Shown here: piece by piece, positions 33,343 to 43,462 of the stretch
Layout of the letters: the number at the start of each line of letters is the position of its first letter
Position numbering within the stretch: the stretch's first letter is position 1
From: Flavobacterium sufflavum
GTDB taxonomy: Bacteria; Bacteroidota; Bacteroidia; Flavobacteriales; Flavobacteriaceae
NCBI RefSeq assembly: GCF_004016525.1
Contig: NZ_SACJ01000013.1
Coordinates: 1 to 64,000, forward strand
Direction of reading: 5' to 3'
DNA: 64,000 bases
Notes under the pieces: model-generated
Told to the model about the DNA's origin: nothing
Database searches by the model: none
Seen by the model: only the letters and a program-made list of their open reading frames with translations
Program-made: the position numbers and the translations under genes

Positions 33343-33374
33343 TTGTTTAACGATTATATGTTAATGTTAAACAA
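33343..33374. promoter_or_regulatory. Operator TTGTTTAA-N16-TTAAACAA between divergent light-operon promoters
   Basis: Arms at 33343-33350 and 33367-33374 (9 bp each counting the C/G at 33351 and 33366). The plus-strand -7 box TATCTTTG is at 33385-33392, and a minus-strand near-match, TATCTTTA, is at 33330-33337. The palindrome therefore covers the -33 regions of both promoters. Its arm sequence and 16-bp spacer equal those at crtI (22175-22206). Confidence 0.65.
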
Positions 33375-33415
33375 AATATCTTCGTATCTTTGAATGAGAT
33401 GTAAAATGTATGGTA

Positions 33416-34333
33416 ATGAAAAAAAATGTTTTGATAACGGGAGGAACGGGATTTGTGGGAAGACATTTAACAGATTTGTTGGTGGCAAATGGTTTTTCGG
33501 TTTCTATTTTGAGCAGAAGTAAAAGAGCCAACACTGAAAATATCTTTTATTATATCTGGGATGTAGAAAAGCAGTTTATTGAGGAAGAAGCCATTCAAAA
33601 GGCCGATTATGTGATTCATTTGGCCGGGGCTAACATTGGAGAAAAACGTTGGACTAATAAACGCAAAACAGAAATTCTATCCAGTAGGGAACTTTCAGCC
33701 CAATTAATATATAATTCATTAGTAAAATACAATAAGAATTTAGAAGCTTTTGTTTCGGCTTCGGCTGTGGGTATTTATGGAGCAATGAACGGTCGTGCAA
33801 TTTGCAATGAAGAAATGCAACCGGCAAATGATTTTTTAGGACTGACTTGTCAAAAATGGGAAGCCGCAGCGAATCAATTTGAAAAACTGGGAATCCGCAC
33901 GGTTAAAATCCGTACCGGTCTGGTTTTAGGGAAAGAGGATGGTTTTTTGAAAAAATTAGTTCCAATTTTCAAATTAAGACTAGGTTCTGCTTTGGGTTCG
34001 GGAAAACAATATATGCCTTGGATTCATATTGACGATTTGTGTCGAATTTATCTGGAAGCATTGAAAAACCCTTTGATGACGGGAGCTTATAATGCCGCGA
34101 TTACTGATGACACAACCAATGAGTTGTTTTCTAAAAGATTGGCTAAGTTGTATGGTTATACTGTGTGGTTACCTAATGTACCTTCGTTCCTGATAAAAAT
34201 AGCATTGGGTGAAATGGCTAAGTTAGCGCTAACAGGCAGAAGGGTTTCTTCGGAAAAAATAACAAAACTGGGTTTTCGATTTCAATTTCAAAAATTAGAA
34301 GAAGCACTTAAAGATTGTTTTTCAGGTGAATAA
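33416..34333 (+). CDS. TIGR01777-family epimerase (YfcH-like)
   Basis: A 305-residue extended-SDR protein: NAD(P) motif ITGGTGFVGRHL, SASAVGIYG with the catalytic-type Tyr, the KIRTGLVLGKEDG segment and a C-terminal DUF1731 tail (KLALTGRRVSSEKITKLGF). The substrate is unknown. The ATG at 33416 (MKKNVLI) fits the family better than the one two codons upstream. It is divergent from TetR and shares the palindromic control region, and thus probably belongs to the light regulon. Confidence 0.85.
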   Translation: MKKNVLITGGTGFVGRHLTDLLVANGFSVSILSRSKRANTENIFYYIWDVEKQFIEEEAIQKADYVIHLAGANIGEKRWTNKRKTEILSSRELSAQLIYNSLVKYNKNLEAFVSASAVGIYGAMNGRAICNEEMQPANDFLGLTCQKWEAAANQFEKLGIRTVKIRTGLVLGKEDGFLKKLVPIFKLRLGSALGSGKQYMPWIHIDDLCRIYLEALKNPLMTGAYNAAITDDTTNELFSKRLAKLYGYTVWLPNVPSFLIKIALGEMAKLALTGRRVSSEKITKLGFRFQFQKLEEALKDCFSGE

Positions 34334-34340
34334 TGCTTTT

Positions 34341-34886
34341 TTATTTCAATAAAAATGTTGCTTTCACATGAACGGTTTCTGCAATTTTTTGACGGACTAT
34401 TTTAGGAATTTGGATATTGAAATCAGCTGGTGTGAGATCAAAATCAGAAACTAATTCAATGTCTTCTCCGCTTTTTTTAACAATTGCAAAAACGGATATG
34501 TCTTTTGAAACTCCGTGTAATTCGAGTTTACCGTTTAGCTCTAGTTTTGTGCCGTTTTTATTAATATTGTTTAAATTGAAATTCTTTATAATCCCTTTAA
34601 AAATGGCTTTCGGGTATTTACTGCTTTCAATGTAATTTTCATTGAAATGCTCTTCCATCAGAGCTACTTTGAATCGAAATCCTTTCATCAGCGCAAGACT
34701 GGCAATTTCTCCGGTTTTAATATTCAAAATACAACTGACCGATTCATTGACAGCTTTCACTTCTTCAAAAGAAGGAACTGAAGCTTCAAAAACGATTTGT
34801 CCTGTTTTGGTGATTTTTTTGTCTTGTGAAAAAACAGCTGTTTTTCCTAAAAAAAGGACTGCGGTAAAAAGGAATATAAGTCTCAT
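34341..34886 (-). CDS. YceI-family periplasmic lipid-binding protein (1)
   Basis: A 181-residue protein: signal peptide ending AVFSQ, then the YceI lipocalin-like barrel (GQIVFEASVPSFEEVKAVN, HFNENYIESSKYPKAIFKG, KLELHGVSKDI). YceI proteins bind long isoprenoid or quinone-like lipids. It ends eight bases past the convergent epimerase stop. It is five bases downstream of the cytochrome lipoprotein gene, so they form one unit. A paralogue lies at 36689-37231. Confidence 0.88.
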   Translation of the reverse strand: MRLIFLFTAVLFLGKTAVFSQDKKITKTGQIVFEASVPSFEEVKAVNESVSCILNIKTGEIASLALMKGFRFKVALMEEHFNENYIESSKYPKAIFKGIIKNFNLNNINKNGTKLELNGKLELHGVSKDISVFAIVKKSGEDIELVSDFDLTPADFNIQIPKIVRQKIAETVHVKATFLLK

Positions 34887-34891
34887 TTGTA

Positions 34892-35278
34892 TTACTCTAA
34901 AAAACCATTATTTTGCCAGGTGGTAAACTTATCAATTGTGGCTTGTGGTAAACGGGTTCCATCTTTTGGCATCATACCAGAAGTACCTTGAGCTTGTGAA
35001 ATCCTACTGATTAACCCATTGTTTTGTACAGCAGCTTTTACCCTTGCATAGGTGTCTAATGAAATAGGAGCCCCATTTGTAGGTGTGCTACCATGGCAGG
35101 AAATACAATTGTTTAATATTACAGAACTAATTGTGTTGGTATAAGTAATTGTTGTTGGGTTTGGATTCGGATTTGGGTTGGGGTTTGGATTCGGATTGCT
35201 GTCAGAATCGCCACCACTGGAGCAACTGTTCAGGAACAATGCTAAAGCTATTAGGGAGAAAAATTGTAGTGTTTTCAT
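34892..35278 (-). CDS. c-type cytochrome lipoprotein
   Basis: A 128-residue protein with lipobox LNSCSS (Cys19), then a flexible Asn-Pro repeat linker (residues 28-41), then a monoheme domain with CISCH (58-62) and a likely axial Met in SGMMPKDG (102/103). It is probably anchored in the envelope and passes electrons to or from a partner. Co-transcribed with YceI; divergent from the OB-fold/DUF5777 pair. This combination recurs in Bacteroidetes. Confidence 0.85.
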   Translation of the reverse strand: MKTLQFFSLIALALFLNSCSSGGDSDSNPNPNPNPNPNPNPTTITYTNTISSVILNNCISCHGSTPTNGAPISLDTYARVKAAVQNNGLISRISQAQGTSGMMPKDGTRLPQATIDKFTTWQNNGFLE

Positions 35279-35373
35279 TTTGTCTTGAATTTAAAAAATT
35301 ACACATAAATTTACGAAATAATAAAATAAATATGTTAAATTTAGATGAAATTTCTCTATAAACACGTTTTATT

Positions 35374-35757
35374 ATGAAAAAAATAATTTTGGTGGTTTTG
35401 TTTTTACTGCTTCTTGTTGGAGGTTATTTTTACGTATATAAAGAACATCGGGATATTGCTAAAGAAGAAGTGAGTTATGATATTGCTGTGCCGGTTTTAT
35501 TTTCAGAATACCAATCCAACGAATCAGCAGCCAATACAAAATATCTGGATAAGACCATTGAGGTTAGTGGGAAAGTGAGTTCCTTAAATATGGAAACCAA
35601 ATCAATAGTGCTGGATGAAAAACTTTTCGCTACATTCTTGGATAAAATACCTAGTACAATAAAACCCAATTCCCAGATAAAAATAAAAGGACGTCTTATA
35701 GGCTATGATTCCCTTTTGGAAGAAATAAAAATGGATCAATGTATAATACTAAATTAA
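35374..35757 (+). CDS. OB-fold (tRNA_anti-like) membrane-anchored protein
   Basis: A 127-residue protein: N-terminal membrane anchor (4-21), short linker, and an OB-fold-like domain (TIEVSGKVSSLNMETKSIVLDEKLFATFLD then IKIKGRLIGYDSLLEEIKMDQC). This layout fits the tRNA_anti-like family of Bacteroidetes, which despite its name is extracytoplasmic. Seven bases separate it from the DUF5777 gene, so it belongs to the same transcript. Function unknown. Confidence 0.75.
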   Translation: MKKIILVVLFLLLLVGGYFYVYKEHRDIAKEEVSYDIAVPVLFSEYQSNESAANTKYLDKTIEVSGKVSSLNMETKSIVLDEKLFATFLDKIPSTIKPNSQIKIKGRLIGYDSLLEEIKMDQCIILN

Positions 35758-35763
35758 TTTGCT

Positions 35764-36645
35764 ATGAGTATAAACAAACTATTTATTGCTTTATTTTTTC
35801 CGTTGTGCCTTTTTGCACAAGATGATTTGTTAAAGGAAATCGATGCTAAAAAAAACGATGGAGAGGTTTCAGCTGCGTTCAAGTCCATCAAAATTGTAAA
35901 TTTTGAATCGACTAAGTTAGTTGGTAAAAGAGATTTGTATTTCATAGTCTCTCATCGATTTGATTATATAAAACATGGCTTTGATGATTTTTTTGGAATG
36001 GACGATGCGGTTACCCAAATTAAGTTTGCTTACGGGCTGAGTGATAGAATTACTGTTCAGGCGGCAAGAAGCGGATTTCAGAAAACCTATGATGTGGGAG
36101 TGAAATACTTGTTTATCAATCAAAAAACAGATGGTTTTCCTGTGACAATAGCAGGATTTGGGAGTGTTGCCATAAATTCTGAGATGAAAAAAGTGAATTT
36201 TCCATCGTTGCAATTTGCTGACCGTTTGAGTTTTGTAACCCAATTGTTGATTTCAAGGAAAGTCAGTGACAGATTATCATTAGAACTGATGCCTACTTTT
36301 TTTCATGAAAATACAGTTAGTGATATATTGGATGAGAATAATGTGGCTATTGTGCCTAATCCGCAAGATAAAAGCCAGTTTGTAATTGGAGTAGGTGGAA
36401 GGTATAAATTAGGTAAGAGATGGTCTTTAAATATGGATTATGGGGCTCATCTTAATAGAGCCAGTCAGTCCATTTATAAAAATCCGTTGTCAATAGGAGT
36501 TGATATAGAAACAGGCGGACATGTGTTTCAATTACACTTTACAAATGCAAGGGCAATGCATGAATCCGGCTTTTTGGGACAAACTACGGGCGATTGGAGT
36601 AAAAGCGAAATATCCTTTGGATTCAATCTGGTGCGTGTGTTTTAG
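35764..36645 (+). CDS. DUF5777 beta-barrel protein
   Basis: A 293-residue outer-membrane protein: signal peptide ending LCLFAQ, then the DUF5777 opening AAFKSIKIVNFESTKLVGKRDLYFIVSHRFD and repeated amphipathic strands through GVGGRYKLGKRWSLNMDYG, ending in FGFNLVRVF with a terminal Phe as barrels usually have. It occurs with YceI, cytochrome and OB-fold proteins, implying a shared envelope redox or lipid role that has not been defined. Confidence 0.82.
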   Translation: MSINKLFIALFFPLCLFAQDDLLKEIDAKKNDGEVSAAFKSIKIVNFESTKLVGKRDLYFIVSHRFDYIKHGFDDFFGMDDAVTQIKFAYGLSDRITVQAARSGFQKTYDVGVKYLFINQKTDGFPVTIAGFGSVAINSEMKKVNFPSLQFADRLSFVTQLLISRKVSDRLSLELMPTFFHENTVSDILDENNVAIVPNPQDKSQFVIGVGGRYKLGKRWSLNMDYGAHLNRASQSIYKNPLSIGVDIETGGHVFQLHFTNARAMHESGFLGQTTGDWSKSEISFGFNLVRVF

Positions 36646-36688
36646 AATTGTCTATTGTGAAATTGACAGAAGTTTTGTTTAGATAAAA

Positions 36689-37231
36689 TTATTGGAGTAA
36701 AGCGTCCAATTTGACATTGACATTTTTAGATATTTTACTACGGACTATAAACGGAATATCAATTTTAAAATCATCAGTGTTTAGGGAAAAACCAGACTGA
36801 ATTGCAATTGCATTTGTCGGTGTTTTAGATATTGTGGCAAGTACCCGGATGTTTCTGGTTACGCCATGAATATTAATTTTTCCTTTGAGGTAATATTCGT
36901 CAGGAGTGGAATTGAGTTTTTTAATCGAAAATTTTTCAATTTCACCTTTGAATGTTGCTTTTGGATATTTTTTGCTTTCCATATAGTTGGCATTAAAATG
37001 ATCTTCCATTAGACTTCTTTCAAAATGAAAATCCTTGATTATAACTATAAAAGTAATATGGCCTTTTTTGGTATTTAATAAGGAAAAGAGTTGGTTGTTT
37101 TTAGCTTCAACAGCCTCATAAAAAGGTACAGAAGCTTCAAAAGAAATATTGCCATTAGTTGCTATTAATTTATCCTGGGCAACTATTGGAATACTGAAAA
37201 ACAATAAAAATGAGAGTAGAAAATTTTTCAT
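36689..37231 (-). CDS. YceI-family periplasmic lipid-binding protein (2)
   Basis: A 180-residue paralogue of the protein at 34341-34886 with the same landmarks: signal peptide ending IPIVAQ, GNISFEASVPFYEAVEAKN, DHFNANYMESKKYPKATFKG, KINIHGVTRN. It is convergent with the DUF5777 gene, so the two YceI genes bracket the cytochrome/OB/DUF5777 group, probably after duplication. Confidence 0.88.
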   Translation of the reverse strand: MKNFLLSFLLFFSIPIVAQDKLIATNGNISFEASVPFYEAVEAKNNQLFSLLNTKKGHITFIVIIKDFHFERSLMEDHFNANYMESKKYPKATFKGEIEKFSIKKLNSTPDEYYLKGKINIHGVTRNIRVLATISKTPTNAIAIQSGFSLNTDDFKIDIPFIVRSKISKNVNVKLDALLQ

Positions 37232-37378
37232 GGCAGCATCATTTTTCTACTTAAAGTTAGAAAAAAAAGTAAAAAAATCCTAATAAAACAGCTGCTAAGA
37301 TTAGGTAGAATAACGGTTTTTAATGCTTTTTGTCTAGGATAAAAGCATTTGTTCAGGAATTGATTTTATAATTGTAAA

Positions 37379-37426
37379 AAACAAGAAAAAAGCCGTTTTC
37401 ATAATCCATGATTTAATGAAAACAGC
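37379..37426 (-). terminator. Terminator after rmuC
   Basis: A 12-bp stem with one mismatch (37391-37402 with 37415-37426), followed on the minus strand by a U-rich tract. Confidence 0.75.
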
Positions 37427-37437
37427 TGTTGATTTTA

Positions 37438-38811
37438 TCAATTAATTAGGTGGTTATCGTCTTTTTTAGCAGCCCGGGCTAAAATGCTTTCAGGAAGTGC
37501 TTTTTTTGCTTTGGCTCCCATTTTTTTCAGCTTTTCAACTCTGGTAATCAGGTTTCCGCTTCCGTCCACCAGTTTATTCATGGCACCGCTGTATTCTATT
37601 TTAGTTTCATCTATTTTCTTTCCTATTCTGATTAAATCGGCCACAAAACCTTCAAATTTGTCATATAAGGCTCCTGCCTGACGCGCAATTTCAAAAGCGT
37701 TTTCCTGTTGCTTTTGGTTGGTCCACATGCTGTCAATGGTTCGCAAAGTGGCTAATAAGGTTGCCGGAGTTACAATAACAATGTTTTTTTCGAATGCTTT
37801 GTTGTACAATCCGGTATCTTCGTTAAGCGCTATTGCAAATGCGGGTTCGATAGGGATAAAAAGCAATACAAAATCAGGGCTTTCTATTTGGTACAAATCC
37901 TGATAATTCTTGTTCCCTAATTGCTCCACATGGCGTTTGATAGAATTGACATGTTCTTTTAAATAGCTGTTTTTTAAATCCTCATCGTCTTCATTGATGT
38001 ATTTCTCGTAAGCTGTCAAAGAAACTTTAGAATCTACAATCATTTTTTTGCCGTCAGGCAGATTAATTACAACATCAGGAAAAACACGATTTCCATCTTC
38101 GGTAGTGAAACTTTGCTGTACTTCGTATTCGCGTCCTTTTTCTAATCCTGATTTTTCTAAAACGCGTTCCAGCACTAATTCGCCCCAGTTCCCCTGCATT
38201 TTACTGTCGCCTTTTAAAGCTTTAGTCAGGTTTAGGGTTTCCTTGCTCATTTGAATATTCATTTCGCGTAAGCCCAGAATTTGTTGACGTAAAGCCGCAT
38301 GATAATCAATACTTTCTTTGTGGGTGTCTTCAACTTTCTTTTCGAATAACTGAATTTTATCTTGCAAAGGAGACAAGATGTTTTTCATGTTTTCCTTATT
38401 CTGCTCGGTAAACTTATTTGATTTTTCGTCTAAAATTTTATTGGCCAGATTTTCGAATTCCTTGGTGAATTTTTCCTGTAATTTCTCCACCTCGTCTTTT
38501 TGCTCTTTGTTGCGTTCCCAAAGATTTTCAAAATCTACTTCTTTTTTCGAAAGTTGGATTGCCAGACTGTCTTTTTCGTTTCTGATGGCTTCTTTTTCCT
38601 GATTGCTGTTTTCCAATTGTTTTTCGAATTGCATTTTGTCATTCGAAAATTGTTCTTTCAATTGATTGATTTGCGAAGTAAGTGCAATTAATTTTTCTTC
38701 TAAACTTGTCTTTTCGGACTGAAAACGGGCAGAAAAAATCAATTTTCCAATGAAAATACCAATGGCAAGTGCAATAATAAATGACAATAAAAAAGGAAGC
38801 AAATTTAACAT
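37438..38811 (-). CDS. rmuC: DNA recombination protein RmuC
   Basis: A 457-residue protein: N-terminal membrane anchor (5-24), a long coiled coil (about 30-190), then the RmuC nuclease-like domain with KMQGNWGELVLERVLEKSGL, FPDVVINLPDGKKMIVDSKVSL and FIPIEPAFAIAL. RmuC limits inversions at short inverted repeats in E. coli. Monocistronic. The neighbourhood gives no further clue. Confidence 0.92.
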   Translation of the reverse strand: MLNLLPFLLSFIIALAIGIFIGKLIFSARFQSEKTSLEEKLIALTSQINQLKEQFSNDKMQFEKQLENSNQEKEAIRNEKDSLAIQLSKKEVDFENLWERNKEQKDEVEKLQEKFTKEFENLANKILDEKSNKFTEQNKENMKNILSPLQDKIQLFEKKVEDTHKESIDYHAALRQQILGLREMNIQMSKETLNLTKALKGDSKMQGNWGELVLERVLEKSGLEKGREYEVQQSFTTEDGNRVFPDVVINLPDGKKMIVDSKVSLTAYEKYINEDDEDLKNSYLKEHVNSIKRHVEQLGNKNYQDLYQIESPDFVLLFIPIEPAFAIALNEDTGLYNKAFEKNIVIVTPATLLATLRTIDSMWTNQKQQENAFEIARQAGALYDKFEGFVADLIRIGKKIDETKIEYSGAMNKLVDGSGNLITRVEKLKKMGAKAKKALPESILARAAKKDDNHLIN

Positions 38812-38958
38812 AGCTAAAGTTTATGATGTAGAGTAAGCAAAAATAGAGATTAATGCCGATTTTAAGTGTTTTTTATTCGAACGGAATTATTTTTTTTAGT
38901 TTTTTCACGCAACCTTTTTCTGTATGACAACTCTAGTTACTATTAAGCAACTGCTATT

Positions 38959-39369
38959 ATGAGAAAAGTTAAGATTCTTTTTTGGGGCGTTTTTGCACTC
39001 TTTCTTACTTTCTGTTCTTTGGTCAATGACGGAAAGAATACTCAAAATGTGGATGCCATTGTTGGTACCTGGAATTGGCAGCAATCCAGTGGAGGAATTA
39101 GCGGAAACGATATTGTAACTCCCGAAAGTACAGGAGTGAATAAAAAATTAGTTTTTAATACCAATAAAAAAGTCACTGTTTTTACGAATGATGTTGAAAC
39201 AGGAAGTTATACTTATACAATAAAAATGGGAAACAGTATTTTTGATAATAAACAACATTATTTGCTGACTTTTAATGAGATGTGTTATGTGATTCAGTAT
39301 ATAGACAGCCAGCATTTGAGCATTCAGGATAATTTTGCCGATGGTTATGTTTTAACTTATACAAAGTAA
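38959..39369 (+). CDS. Lipocalin-like lipoprotein
   Basis: A 136-residue lipoprotein (signal FLTFC, Cys19) whose mature part starts DAIVGTWNWQQSSGG, the GxW entry of lipocalin-like domains, followed by beta strands (KKLVFNTNKKVTVF, GSYTYTIKM, HYLLTFN). Ligand unknown. It lies just upstream of the ECF sigma gene on the same strand but is separated by a -7 box, so it is probably independent. Confidence 0.7.
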   Translation: MRKVKILFWGVFALFLTFCSLVNDGKNTQNVDAIVGTWNWQQSSGGISGNDIVTPESTGVNKKLVFNTNKKVTVFTNDVETGSYTYTIKMGNSIFDNKQHYLLTFNEMCYVIQYIDSQHLSIQDNFADGYVLTYTK

Positions 39370-39387
39370 TTTTAAGTTGTGAATGTT

Positions 39388-39405
39388 TAAATTTGTTAAC
39401 GTTAA
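39388..39405 (+). promoter_or_regulatory. Promoter box and TTAACGTTAA palindrome before the sigma gene
   Basis: TAAATTTG (39388-39395) matches TAnnTTTG and is followed directly by the 10-bp palindrome TTAACGTTAA (39396-39405) at the likely transcription start, a possible operator. Confidence 0.4.
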
Positions 39406-39426
39406 ACTGTTTTTAAGAGTTATTTT

Positions 39427-39978
39427 TTGAAAGAACCAATAGACCATTACATCCGGAAGTGTATCGAAAATGATAGAGGAGGGCAACAGTATATTTATCA
39501 GTTGTTTGCTCCTGTATTATATGGTCTTTGCATTAAATACATGAAGAATGAAGCTGATGCTCAAGATGTTTTTCAGGAGGCATTTGTGATTGCTTTTCAA
39601 AAAATGAGTCAATATCGATTTGAAGGCAGTTTTGAAGGCTGGTTGAAACGTATTTTTATTAATAAGTTGATAGAAACATTGAATAAAAGAAAAAGAGAAA
39701 CTCCTTTTTTAGATGTGCTTTATCAGGAAGATTTTGTTGATGAAGACCAGGAAATAGATTCTTTTTCGATACCTCAGGAAAAATTGTTAGAATTCATTCA
39801 GCATCTGCCCGATCAATACCGTCTGGTTTTTAACTTGTATTTTTTCGAAAAAATGAAACACAAAGAAATTGCCAGTTTGTTGAATATTTCAGAGGGAACT
39901 TCTAAGTCCAATTTGAACAGGGCAAAAAGTAATTTACAAAAGAAGATATTGACATTAATGGCTTCGAAAGATGTTTAA
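39427..39978 (+). CDS. ECF RNA polymerase sigma factor
   Basis: A 183-residue sigma-70-family factor: region 2 (YMKNEADAQDVFQEAFVIAFQKMSQY) and region 4 (LPDQYRLVFNLYFFEKMKHKEIASLLNISEGTSKSNLNRAK). The start is TTG at 39427, because an in-frame stop lies at 39403 and no ATG intervenes. It is followed nine bases later by a membrane-anchored barrel/anti-sigma-like gene, which probably controls it. Confidence 0.9.
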   Translation: MKEPIDHYIRKCIENDRGGQQYIYQLFAPVLYGLCIKYMKNEADAQDVFQEAFVIAFQKMSQYRFEGSFEGWLKRIFINKLIETLNKRKRETPFLDVLYQEDFVDEDQEIDSFSIPQEKLLEFIQHLPDQYRLVFNLYFFEKMKHKEIASLLNISEGTSKSNLNRAKSNLQKKILTLMASKDV

Positions 39979-39987
39979 AAATAGACT

Positions 39988-41439
<1,452 letters not shown>

Positions 41440-41476
41440 TTCGAATCGAAATGCTTTAATACAGCTTCTATTTGTG

Positions 41477-41484
41477 TATTTTTG
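41477..41484 (+). promoter_or_regulatory. -7 box of the RluE-type gene
   Basis: TATTTTTG followed by GCGC; transcription would start near 41491, which makes the ATG at 41505 the start and excludes the upstream in-frame ATG at 41472. Confidence 0.55.
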
Positions 41485-41504
41485 CGCAAATTTCACCTTT
41501 TAGT

Positions 41505-42095
41505 ATGTCGCATCAGCATTTTATTCTTTATAAACCTTATGGGTATTTGAGTCAGTTTATTTACGAATTGAAACGCAAAAAGAAGCTGTTGGGTGAATTG
41601 TATGCTTTCCCGGAAGGAACAATGGCTATAGGGCGTTTAGACGAAGATTCAGAAGGCTTATTGTTGCTTACCACCGATGGAAAAGTGAGTGAGGAAATTC
41701 GTTCCAGAAAAGTCGACAAAGAATATTATGTTCAGGTGGATGGAATCATTACTCAAGAAGCCATTGACAGCATAAAAAAAGGAGTCGAAATAGGTTTTAA
41801 CGGAACCAAATACATTACCAAACCTTGTGAAGCCCGATTGATTACTGAAATTCCTAACTTTGGAGCGAGAGGGAAAAAAATCCGGGACGAACGTCATGGG
41901 CCTACTTCCTGGGCTTCGATAACGGTCAATGAAGGAAAGTTTCGCCAAGTGCGAAAAATGACCGCAGCTGTTGGTTTCCCTACTTTACGATTGGTGCGTG
42001 TTCGAATAGGAAATGTACATTTGAATGACTTACAATCAGGAGAAGTAATTGAGGTTGGAAATTTCGAGGGAAAAGGCAATGTCAAAAGTCAATAA
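41505..42095 (+). CDS. 23S rRNA pseudouridine synthase, RluE/RsuA family
   Basis: A 196-residue RsuA-family pseudouridine synthase. The catalytic Asp is Asp46 in IGRLDEDSEGLLLLT, and other family segments are KPYGYLSQF, KPCEARLI and GKFRQVRKMTAAVGFPTLRLVR. No N-terminal S4 domain is present, which favours the RluE-type (23S rRNA U2457) over RsuA or RluB. It is followed 22 bases later by trmL, so both RNA-modification genes may be co-expressed. Confidence 0.88.
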   Translation: MSHQHFILYKPYGYLSQFIYELKRKKKLLGELYAFPEGTMAIGRLDEDSEGLLLLTTDGKVSEEIRSRKVDKEYYVQVDGIITQEAIDSIKKGVEIGFNGTKYITKPCEARLITEIPNFGARGKKIRDERHGPTSWASITVNEGKFRQVRKMTAAVGFPTLRLVRVRIGNVHLNDLQSGEVIEVGNFEGKGNVKSQ

Positions 42096-42117
42096 CAATA
42101 TCAAATTTTAAAATATA

Positions 42118-42585
42118 ATGCTCAACATCGTTTTAGTAGAACCTGAAATCCCTAATAATACTGGAAATATTGGTCGTTTGTGTGTAGGCACCGAAAGCCG
42201 TTTGCACCTGATTCATCCGTTTGGATTTGTAATCAACGATAAAAATTTGAAACGTTCCGGTTTGGATTATTGGGTGCATCTTGATGTTACCGAATATCAA
42301 AATGTAGATGAATGGATGGCTCAGATTCCAGATAAATCGCGTGTTTTCCTGATGAGTTCCCATGCCGAGAGATCTTATTTGGAAAATGAATTTCAGGATG
42401 GAGATTGGTTGGTTTTTGGTAAGGAAAGTGTTGGTTTGAGTTCAGAATTTCTTGAATTATTCGATAAAAAGAATCAATTAACAATCCCGATGTCGTCTTT
42501 AATAAGAAGTTTTAATATTGCTAATTCGGTGGCTTTTGTGGTGGGAGAAGCGAAGCGACAGATTGCAGTAAATAGTGTTCAGTAA
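42118..42585 (+). CDS. trmL: tRNA (cytidine/uridine-34 2'-O)-methyltransferase
   Basis: A 155-residue SPOUT methyltransferase modifying the wobble ribose of tRNA-Leu species. Signatures: EPEIPNNTGNIGRLC at the N terminus, LVFGKESVGLSSEFL and the knot segment LTIPMSSLIRSFNIANSVAFV. It is notable that a tRNA-Leu(UAA), a normal TrmL substrate, is at the window's left edge, though the distance makes this coincidental. Confidence 0.92.
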   Translation: MLNIVLVEPEIPNNTGNIGRLCVGTESRLHLIHPFGFVINDKNLKRSGLDYWVHLDVTEYQNVDEWMAQIPDKSRVFLMSSHAERSYLENEFQDGDWLVFGKESVGLSSEFLELFDKKNQLTIPMSSLIRSFNIANSVAFVVGEAKRQIAVNSVQ

Positions 42586-42670
42586 TCAGTTTTTAGTGAT
42601 CAGTTTTCAATACTAAGGACTAACAACTGAGGACTCTTTGCGAAAAACTTTGTGTTCTTTGTGGTTAAAC

Positions 42671-43456
42671 TTAACTAATCACAAACTTTCCTTTTGTAGC
42701 ATCAAAAACAATATGTTCGTCTTTGAACAACGTATTGAAACTTCCTTTTGAAATTAAATTACAAGGTTCATCTTGAACCACAGTTTCTGGGGTCATAATA
42801 ATCATTTCGTCACTCAATTGAATGGCCATATCAATATCGTGGGTAGAAAACAGAATACATTTTTGGGTTTCCTGAGTGAGTTTTTTCAAGAGTTTAAATA
42901 AGGCTACTTTATGTAGTAAATCCAAATGTGTGGTAGGTTCATCCAAAATAATGAGTGGTGTATCCTGTGCCAATGCTCTTGCTACCAATACTTTTTGTAA
43001 TTGTCCATCACTGATTTCGTAATGCCTTTTGGAAGCCAAATGTTCAATTTGCGTAAGCTTTAAAGCGTGGTCAACTTTTTCAATGTCTTCATCAGCTAAG
43101 GTGCCAATCCAGTTGGTATAAGGTTGTCTGCCTAAAGCGACCAATTCAAAAACCGTTAAGTTGCTTGGGGGTAATTTTTCGGTTAAGACAACGCTTAAAT
43201 TTTTGGCTAAAGCCAAAGCATTCATTTCGTGAATGTTTTTTCCGTTCAAGAAAACAGTTCCGCTAATCGTTTTTTGAATTCCTGTAATGGTGCGTAATAA
43301 AGTCGATTTTCCAATACCATTTGCACCAACCAAAGCTATGAGTTTTCCCTTTTCTAAGGTCAAATCAATATTAGAAGCAACAATAGTCTGCTCTTTTTTA
43401 TGAGTATAGCCAATGCTTATTTTAGATGCTTGTAAGATGGTTTCGGTATTGTTCAT
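42671..43456 (-). CDS. ABC transporter ATPase, FecE/BtuD type
   Basis: A 261-residue ATP-binding subunit of an iron-chelate/heme/cobalamin importer. Walker A GANGIGKST, signature ISDGQLQK (Asp replacing the usual Gly of LSGGQ), Walker B LIILDEPTTHLD and switch His in FSTHDID. No permease or binding-protein gene is adjacent, so its partners are elsewhere. The BtuF-like protein at 12575 is one candidate but far away. It ends the minus-strand run truA, ABC exporter, ABC ATPase. Confidence 0.87.
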   Translation of the reverse strand: MNNTETILQASKISIGYTHKKEQTIVASNIDLTLEKGKLIALVGANGIGKSTLLRTITGIQKTISGTVFLNGKNIHEMNALALAKNLSVVLTEKLPPSNLTVFELVALGRQPYTNWIGTLADEDIEKVDHALKLTQIEHLASKRHYEISDGQLQKVLVARALAQDTPLIILDEPTTHLDLLHKVALFKLLKKLTQETQKCILFSTHDIDMAIQLSDEMIIMTPETVVQDEPCNLISKGSFNTLFKDEHIVFDATKGKFVIS

Positions 43457-43462
43457 TTTTTA

